Below, in pieces: positions 58,470-64,000 of a stretch of DNA of 64,000 bases. Both the position numbers and the translations under genes were made by a program. The notes below the pieces were generated by a model. The model was not told the DNA's origin. It made no database searches and saw only the letters and a program-made list of their open reading frames with translations. The DNA comes from an uncultured Verrucomicrobiota bacterium (lineage in GTDB: Bacteria; Verrucomicrobiota; Kiritimatiellia; CAIVKH01). The stretch spans positions 1 through 64,000 of the forward strand of contig CALMUP010000013.1 of assembly GCA_937872895.1 (NCBI GenBank), given 5' to 3'. Position 1 is the first letter of the stretch, and each line of letters starts with the position of its first letter.

Positions 58470-60830
58470 ATGTTTCGCGTGCTGTTGCTGCTGATGCTGC
58501 TGGCCGTGACGAGCGCCCCGTCGCGCGCACAGGAACCGCTCGGGGTGAGTGGCGGCGAAGGTGCAACCACCTTCCGCGTCTGGGCGCCGAACGCGCAGTC
58601 GGTCGCGGTCATCGGCGACTTCAACAACTGGAAGGCGATGCAGGGCGACCAGTTGGTCAAGGACGCGGCCACCGGCATCTGGTCGTTGACCATCAAGCGC
58701 AGCCGCCCACGCGGTGGCTACGCGTTCCTGATCAACGGCACCTCGGTCAAGCGCGACCCGTATGCCCGCGCGGTCACCCCGGACGGCCGCCACGGGGTGT
58801 TCCACGATCCGGCCGCCTTCGACTGGACCGGCCACCGCGCCCCGTCGCAGACGCTCGACGACATGGTCATCTACGAACTGCACATCGGGGCGTTCCACGA
58901 TCCGAAACCCGCCGACGGCCAACCCGCCACCTTTGCCGACGCCGCGCGCCGCCTCGACTACCTCGTCGACCTCGGCGTCACCACCCTCTGCCTGCTGCCC
59001 GTGCACGAGTTCAGCGGGCGGCATAGCTGGGGCTACAACCCGAGCGACCCGTTCGCCGTCGAACAGGCCTACGGCGGCCCCGACGCGCTCAAGGCGTTCA
59101 TCCGCCAATGCCACGCCCGCGGCCTCACCGTGCACCTCGACATCGTGCACAACCACTACGGTCCGCAGAACCTCGACCTGCTCCAGTTCGACGGCACCGG
59201 CAACGGGCTCAACGGCGGCATCTACTTCTACGAGGGCGAGGGCATCGGCATGACCCCGTGGGGTCCGCGTCTGCGCTACGACGAGCCGATGGTCCGCCGG
59301 TATGTGCGCGACAATGCGATGATGTGGCTCGAGGAGTACCGGGCCGACGGATTCCGCTGGGACTCGACCATCAACATCCGCGCCCACAGCTTCGGCGCAC
59401 AGCCGATCCCGGCCGGCGCGGCCATGCTCGACGACATCAACCGCGAGATCCGCGAACGTTTCCCCGGTCGCTGGAGCATTGCCGAGGACTCGCTCGACAT
59501 CGGTGCGTTCCACGCCTCGTGGGACTACGACTTCCACCACCAGGTCATGCCCGCCCTGTCCGCGCGCACCGACGACGAGCGCGACCTGCGCAAGCTCGCC
59601 AACGCGATCGGCCGGAGCGGCGGCATGCCCCGCGTCATCTACGTCGACAACCACGACGAGGCCGGCAAGATCAACGGCATGCAGCGCATCGCCTCGGACA
59701 TCGACCCGGCCAATCCGGGCGGCGCCAAGGCGCGCGCGCTCAGCGGCCTCGGTGCGCTGTTCACCTTCACCGCGCCGGGCATCCCGCTGCTCTTCATGGG
59801 CAACGAGTTCCAGGAGGCCGGCACGTTCCACGACGATGTCCCGCTCGACTGGGGCAAGACCACCCGCCACGCCGGCCTGCTCGCCCTGCACCGCGACCTG
59901 ATCGCGCTGCGCCGCAACCGCGGCGGCGCGACGGTGGCGCTGACCGGCCGCGAGGTGCGCATCCCGGAGATCGACCACGAGGCGAAGTCCATCGTGTACT
60001 GGCGCTGGTCGGCCGCCGCACCGGATGACGTCGTCGTGATCGCGGCCAACCTCGCCTCGACGCCGACCGAGGTCGTCGTGCCGTTCCCGTCGGCCGGTCC
60101 GTGGGTGCTGCGGCTCGACACCGACGATGCGAACTACGGCGGCGCGACGCGGAACGCCGCGCCCAAGCCGTTCACCCTGCGCGGGGAATCGGCGATGGCG
60201 CGCACCACCCTGCCGCCGTGGAGTGCGCGGATCTACGGGCTGGTCGAGCGGCCGCGGGCGGGGCGTGCACCGGCGGCACCGGTGGCCGAGACCGCCCCGG
60301 CGCGCCCGCCCTTTTCCATGTATGCGGCGATGCACATTTCCAGCGACGCCAACGGATGGAGCAAGACGGCGTGGCCGCTGCGCCTGGTCGCGGATCATGT
60401 ATGGGAGGGCGAAGTCGAGGTGGCTGGCGGGGCGACGCCGCAGTTCACCGTATCCGCCAACGAGGACGGGGTGATCTTCTGGGGTGCGGCCTACGACGGG
60501 CACGAAGTCGAGCAGGGGAAACCCGCGACGCTCAAGCGACTCGGCGGCAAGGTCGCGAGCGCGGAACCGCTCGCGGGCTGGTACCGCTTCCGGTTCAACG
60601 AGGAGACCCTGGCGTTCACCGTCGAGCGGGCCCCGGAGCCGCCGCCCGCGCCGGCGGCGGATGCGGATCCGTTCCGCACCTGGACCGACCAGCGCGGCAA
60701 GACGCTGGAGGCGCGGCTGGCCGGTCGCGAGGCCCAGGTGGTCGTGCTCGAACGCCGCGACGGAACCACGGTGCGGATCCCGGTCGAACGGCTCAGCACC
60801 GCCGACCAGGCCTGGCTGGAAGCGCGCTAG
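58470..60830 (+). CDS. Secreted GH13 glycoside hydrolase / branching-like enzyme with SHD1 domain
   Basis: This encodes a protein of 786 residues with a signal peptide (MFRVLLLLMLLAVTSAPSRA). A CBM48-type N-domain (FRVWAPNAQSVAVIGDFNNW) precedes the GH13 barrel. Catalytic residues are Asp298 (DGFRWDST), Glu339 (IAEDS) and Asp396 (DNHDEAG), and GYNPSDPFAVEQAYGG is typical of branching enzymes. The C-terminus adds a second carbohydrate-binding-like part and an SHD1 domain (FRTWTDQRGKTLEARLAGRE), common in PVC proteins. The 5' end lies 6 bases after the glycosyltransferase stop. Confidence 0.85.
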   Translation: MFRVLLLLMLLAVTSAPSRAQEPLGVSGGEGATTFRVWAPNAQSVAVIGDFNNWKAMQGDQLVKDAATGIWSLTIKRSRPRGGYAFLINGTSVKRDPYARAVTPDGRHGVFHDPAAFDWTGHRAPSQTLDDMVIYELHIGAFHDPKPADGQPATFADAARRLDYLVDLGVTTLCLLPVHEFSGRHSWGYNPSDPFAVEQAYGGPDALKAFIRQCHARGLTVHLDIVHNHYGPQNLDLLQFDGTGNGLNGGIYFYEGEGIGMTPWGPRLRYDEPMVRRYVRDNAMMWLEEYRADGFRWDSTINIRAHSFGAQPIPAGAAMLDDINREIRERFPGRWSIAEDSLDIGAFHASWDYDFHHQVMPALSARTDDERDLRKLANAIGRSGGMPRVIYVDNHDEAGKINGMQRIASDIDPANPGGAKARALSGLGALFTFTAPGIPLLFMGNEFQEAGTFHDDVPLDWGKTTRHAGLLALHRDLIALRRNRGGATVALTGREVRIPEIDHEAKSIVYWRWSAAAPDDVVVIAANLASTPTEVVVPFPSAGPWVLRLDTDDANYGGATRNAAPKPFTLRGESAMARTTLPPWSARIYGLVERPRAGRAPAAPVAETAPARPPFSMYAAMHISSDANGWSKTAWPLRLVADHVWEGEVEVAGGATPQFTVSANEDGVIFWGAAYDGHEVEQGKPATLKRLGGKVASAEPLAGWYRFRFNEETLAFTVERAPEPPPAPAADADPFRTWTDQRGKTLEARLAGREAQVVVLERRDGTTVRIPVERLSTADQAWLEAR

Positions 60831-60880
60831 CGGGTCGTTTGATCCGGCCGTTCGTCGTCAGCCGTCCCGCCGCCCTGACA

Positions 60881-61045
60881 TCAGGTCGCGGTTCGTTTGC
60901 TGAGCGTCATCATCGTCGACGGTGATTGCTGCGGCTTTTTCTTGGCGACCTTTTCCCTGTGCTTGCGGGCCGCTTCGGCCAGTGCGCGGTGTGCAGCCTG
61001 GTGAGACTTCGCCAGGTTTTCCTTCTGTTTTTCCGTCAGGTTCAT
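60881..61045 (-). CDS. Small Lys/Ala-rich protein
   Basis: This encodes a 54-residue protein (MNLTEKQKENLAKSHQAAHR then ALAEAARKHREKVAKKK) with a strongly helical, basic sequence. It has an in-frame upstream extension without support. It lies between the GH13 gene and the CRISPR leader region, pointing away from the array. It resembles small ribosome- or nucleic-acid-associated proteins, but no family is recognised. Confidence 0.5.
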   Translation of the reverse strand: MNLTEKQKENLAKSHQAAHRALAEAARKHREKVAKKKPQQSPSTMMTLSKRTAT

Positions 61046-61186
61046 GGTGTTTCTATTTACCCTGATCTTATTGAACTTCAATTTCAAACGAAGGAAGAAC
61101 ACAAAGGCTACTCCAGTAACGGGATCAGGACCGATAGCGCAAGCTGCACTCGTTCATTCGCCTTACGGATGCCACCCATCCCGATT
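61046..61186 (+). other. Leader-side flank of the CRISPR array
   Basis: This region of 141 bases precedes the first repeat in the direction of presumed transcription. It contains an AT-rich stretch (about 61046-61110) upstream of the first repeat. No clear antirepeat or tracrRNA is seen. No separate promoter is required, because each repeat carries its own. Confidence 0.4.
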
Positions 61187-63267
61187 GCTGTGGTTGGCAG
61201 CCAATGGCCGCTCAGATACATTCGCCTACGACGTGGGCTATCACGGAGTGGAGCTGTGGTTGGCAGCCAATGGCCGCTCAGATACATTAACCTCGAGGCC
61301 TTTGCCCTTACCGATGGCGCTGTGGTTGGCAGCCAATGGCCGCTCAGATACATTCGCGCCGCCGACGTCCATCCCCGGCAGCATGCTGTGGTTGGCAGCC
61401 AATGGCCGCTCAGATACATTGCGATGACGGATCAACCGGGGCGACCGGGGGCTGTGGTTGGCAGCCAATGGCCGCTCAGATACATTTGTAGAGGGTTTCC
61501 CCGCCGATGATGATGGGCTGTGGTTGGCAGCCAATGGCCGCTCAGATACATTCGTGATCGCGTTGGTCGTCGGCGCGATGTCGCTGTGGTTGGCAGCCAA
61601 TGGCCGCTCAGATACATTTGGTGGTGACGCCGTTGGAGTGATTGACGGGCTGTGGTTGGCAGCCAATGGCCGCTCAGATACATTTGTAGGTTCGGCGAGC
61701 AATATCCACAACGTGCTGTGGTTGGCAGCCAATGGCCGCTCAGATACATTTCCGTGCCGGAGCTGCTCGACGGCCTTGCCGCTGTGGTTGGCAGCCAATG
61801 GCCGCTCAGATACATTGTCGAGGTCGCGTTCCTGCAAGGCAATCAGGCTGTGGTTGGCAGCCAATGGCCGCTCAGATACATTGGCTGTCATGGGGGATAC
61901 AGCCACGGCCGGGCTGTGGTTGGCAGCCAATGGCCGCTCAGATACATTTGGGGAATCAGTAGCCTATGTAATACAAGAGCTGTGGTTGGCAGCCAATGGC
62001 CGCTCAGATACATTCGCTCGATGTGCGGCGCCGTGCCGTCGCCCGCTGTGGTTGGCAGCCAATGGCCGCTCAGATACATTCAGCAAGCCGTGTCCGTCGT
62101 GCTGGGGAACGCTGTGGTTGGCAGCCAATGGCCGCTCAGATACATTTTGGTTGCATGACCAGTGCGCGCATAGTGCGCTGTGGTTGGCAGCCAATGGCCG
62201 CTCAGATACATTGTAATCCCGCTCGAGGAGCTGATGCGGTACGCTGTGGTTGGCAGCCAATGGCCGCTCAGATACATTGCGCGAGTTTCGCCCTGGGCAG
62301 CGAACAGGGCTGTGGTTGGCAGCCAATGGCCGCTCAGATACATTGCGCCAAGCGCCGGGACCAAACGCGCGATCGCTGTGGTTGGCAGCCAATGGCCGCT
62401 CAGATACATTCACCGAGCACGAAACCACCATCGCCACCCAGCTGTGGTTGGCAGCCAATGGCCGCTCAGATACATTTGGCGATCGCGGAGAAGCTGAACC
62501 GTCGGCGCTGTGGTTGGCAGCCAATGGCCGCTCAGATACATTAAGGCATCCATCGGAACCCGCAGCGCGCACGCTGTGGTTGGCAGCCAATGGCCGCTCA
62601 GATACATTCGATGCGTCGCGCATGACGGGGGCGGGTTGCTGTGGTTGGCAGCCAATGGCCGCTCAGATACATTATCGAGAGGAAGGGAGCCGACCCCCTC
62701 CGGGCTGTGGTTGGCAGCCAATGGCCGCTCAGATACATTCTGCAGGAGATCTCGCCAGCCATGCCGGACGCTGTGGTTGGCAGCCAATGGCCGCTCAGAT
62801 ACATTGTGGACGCGGCCGAGACCAACGCCACGGCCGCTGTGGTTGGCAGCCAATGGCCGCTCAGATACATTCCTCGGTGTCGATGGCGTATTCGACATCA
62901 CGCTGTGGTTGGCAGCCAATGGCCGCTCAGATACATTGGCCACCACGACGCCCTCTGCGGTGATCTTGCTGTGGTTGGCAGCCAATGGCCGCTCAGATAC
63001 ATTTGGGTAGCCGCCGCCATCTGCACCAGCATCGCTGTGGTTGGCAGCCAATGGCCGCTCAGATACATTGGGAGATCCGGCGGGAGAGCAGCGGGCTCCG
63101 CTGTGGTTGGCAGCCAATGGCCGCTCAGATACATTGCCGCCGATCCTTGGCCCTTGACCCCTAGAGCTGTGGTTGGCAGCCAATGGCCGCTCAGATACAT
63201 TTGCCTCCCTGTTTTACCCGCGATCATTACAGCTGTGGTTGGCAGCCAATGGCCGCTCAGATACATT
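61187..63267 (+). CRISPR. CRISPR array, 32 identical 36-bp repeats, 31 spacers (type II-C-like)
   Basis: Repeats begin GCTGTGGTTGGCAGCCAATG and end GCCGCTCAGATACATT. All 32 copies are identical, including both ends. The spacing is 66 bases (30-nt spacers) except one interval of 65 (29-nt spacer before the repeat at 62638). Within each repeat, TTGGCA (positions 8-13) and TACATT (31-36) are separated by 17 bases, a sigma70-type promoter pointing into the following spacer. A repeat starting GCTGTGG is typical for type II systems, where this 5' part pairs with tracrRNA. A terminator follows the last repeat in the same direction. cas2 and cas1 lie on the opposite strand; cas9 and tracrRNA are outside the window. 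Confidence 0.95.
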
Positions 63268-63270
63268 ACT

Positions 63271-63305
63271 GGCCCTGTTTTTAGCAATAAAAACAGGGCC
63301 TTTTT
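63271..63305 (+). terminator. Rho-independent terminator of the CRISPR array
   Basis: A perfect 13-bp stem (GGCCCTGTTTTTA with TAAAAACAGGGCC, loop GCAA) is followed by TTTTT at 63301-63305. It lies 3 bases after the last repeat and points away from the array, confirming plus-strand transcription of the array. It also separates it from cas2, whose stop lies at 63319. Confidence 0.93.
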
Positions 63306-63318
63306 GCGGCCTTCCGCG

Positions 63319-63645
63319 TTAGAAAAACTCCAATTGAAGCGGCTTTTCTTCGGTTGGAGTTCGTTTTTTCCCGAAGTACACCTCCATTTTTCCAAATTGA
63401 TGGTCGGTCAGGGTGACCACCCGGACTTCCCCTTCCTCCGGTAATTCGTCCCGGATGAGCTTGCGGTGAACCTTGCTTGCGTCCTCGCTGACGCAGAACC
63501 GGGCATAGACGGAAAACTGGAGTTTGTTGAAGCCATCCTTGAGCAAGGTCTTGCGGAAGCGCGTATAGGCGCGGCGACGAGCTTGGGTATCGACCGGCAA
63601 ATCGAACATGGCAATAAGCCACATGCCTTTGTACTCCGGGATCAC
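63319..63645 (-). CDS. cas2: CRISPR-associated endoribonuclease Cas2
   Basis: This encodes a protein of 108 residues. MWLIAMFDLPVDTQARRRAY is the ferredoxin-like first strand with conserved Asp15 of the Cas2 active site. The segments FRKTLLKDGFNKLQFSVYAR and VRVVTLTDHQFGKM match Cas2 of type II systems. It forms the adaptor dimer with Cas1 for spacer integration. It starts 7 bases after the cas1 stop, so they are co-transcribed. It lies convergent to the array across the terminator. Confidence 0.93.
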   Translation of the reverse strand: MIPEYKGMWLIAMFDLPVDTQARRRAYTRFRKTLLKDGFNKLQFSVYARFCVSEDASKVHRKLIRDELPEEGEVRVVTLTDHQFGKMEVYFGKKRTPTEEKPLQLEFF

Positions 63646-63652
63646 GAGGAAC

Positions 63653-64000
63653 TCAGTCGAAGGAAAGGGGCGCGGGAAGGCTCAATTCCACATCCTCGCC
63701 AGCGAATCGTTGACCCAGGGACGCAGTAAGCATCGACAGGCCATCAAACAAGGTCAGGTTGTTGCCCTCCCACACCAGTCTGCCCATCATCGGCGAAAGG
63801 AGGATCGACTTGGTATCCCGGTTCAGGTCGGCTTTCGCCATTCCTTCGCGAACCAGGTGACATACCGCGTGGTCCACCAAGGGCCGAAACGGCTCCATCA
63901 CGTCATCCGCAAGGCAAAACGAGTTGTCGCGGTGGTGATGGTGCAATCCCAGCGTGGGGTGCAGCCCGGAGGCGCAGATGGCCCGCGCGACAATCCCTCG
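63653..64000 (-). CDS. cas1: CRISPR-associated endonuclease Cas1 (3' part; continues beyond the window)
   Basis: The 3' 348 bases of cas1 are visible, corresponding to the C-terminal 115 residues. RGIVARAICASGLHPTLGLH contains the catalytic His region, and LADDVMEPFRPLVDHAVCHL contains the catalytic Asp (DxxEPFRP). The start and the N-terminal beta domain are outside the window, to the right. Cas1 is the integrase of spacer acquisition. The short 97-residue frame starting at 63946 is only the visible piece after a TTG and not a separate gene. cas9 would be expected further upstream. Confidence 0.93.
   Translation of the reverse strand, partial: RGIVARAICASGLHPTLGLHHHHRDNSFCLADDVMEPFRPLVDHAVCHLVREGMAKADLNRDTKSILLSPMMGRLVWEGNNLTLFDGLSMLTASLGQRFAGEDVELSLPAPLSFD

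Noticed and set aside
60831-61186. tracrRNA near the array
   Set aside because: No stretch complementary to the 5' half of the repeat (antirepeat, expected to contain GCTGCCAACCACAGC-like sequence) was found on either strand outside the array.
61187-63267. Several long open frames through the CRISPR array on both strands
   Set aside because: The repeats have no stop codon in these frames and 66 is a multiple of 3, so the frames stay open by period. They encode only repeated GWQPMAAQIH- or NVSERPLAANHS-like units.

Overview
The window is a GC-rich chromosomal segment (AT-rich only around 15.8-16.0 kb), most likely from a bacterium of the PVC group (Planctomycetes-Verrucomicrobia-Lentisphaerae/Kiritimatiellota). 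The affiliation is inferred from several traits: an SHD1 domain fused to a secreted glycosidase, a PEGA-type Ser/Thr kinase coupled to a cyclase-FHA protein, a GxxExxY gene, a single five-helix SdhC, and dense intergenic repeats. No rRNA or tRNA was seen. The first 51 bases are nearly pure C and look like a contig-edge artefact.

Left part (0-18.7 kb): a glpD tail, a secreted protein, and then an accessory region. A complete QatABCD anti-phage cassette (3.5-8.3 kb) lies between a fragment of hsdM and a broken fragment of hsdR, so it appears to have replaced the interior of a type I restriction-modification locus. It is followed by leftward genes for envelope or exported proteins (8.7-13.6 kb), transposase debris, an OmpA-like protein, a MraZ/AbrB-like protein, and an AbiEi/AbiEii pair with two operator-like palindromes at its promoter. 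A second hsdR remnant follows. Tracts of short mosaic repeats fill the gaps.

Middle part (18.7-46.8 kb): mostly ordinary genes. These include a leftward signalling operon (adenylate cyclase-FHA overlapping a PEGA Ser/Thr kinase) with a nearby J-protein, queC and queE, a SWIM/SNF2 helicase, superoxide dismutase and a peroxiredoxin-like protein. An ECF sigma factor sits next to a probable zinc anti-sigma factor, and a PMT-type glycosyltransferase lies next to an overlapping histidine kinase/sigma-54 activator pair. Further on are a VWA protein, a MerR regulator, an intact REP-type transposase (RAYT) with 27-bp terminal inverted repeats, an HNH nuclease, mfd followed by a duplicated fragment of its own 3' end between hairpin repeats, a phospholipase D and a dehydrogenase. 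A 110-bp element with 29-bp perfect inverted repeats lies at 46.3 kb.

Right part (46.8-60.8 kb): central carbon metabolism and carbohydrate genes. A class II fumarase/aspartase, sdhC, sdhA and sdhB are clustered, with a GxxExxY gene and a palindrome cluster inserted among them. ppdK follows with a clear terminator, then a tandem inverted-repeat array, a beta-barrel protein, a PHP-like protein overlapping a GT4 glycosyltransferase, and a GH13-SHD1 enzyme.

Right end (61.2-64 kb): a CRISPR array of 32 identical 36-bp repeats, a terminator, and cas2 and cas1 on the opposite strand (cas1 runs off the window), consistent with type II-C. Each repeat contains a complete sigma70-like promoter (TTGGCA, 17 bp, TACATT), predicting that each spacer is transcribed from its own upstream repeat. 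The window therefore holds at least three defence systems (Qat, AbiE, CRISPR-Cas) and the remains of one or two type I restriction systems.
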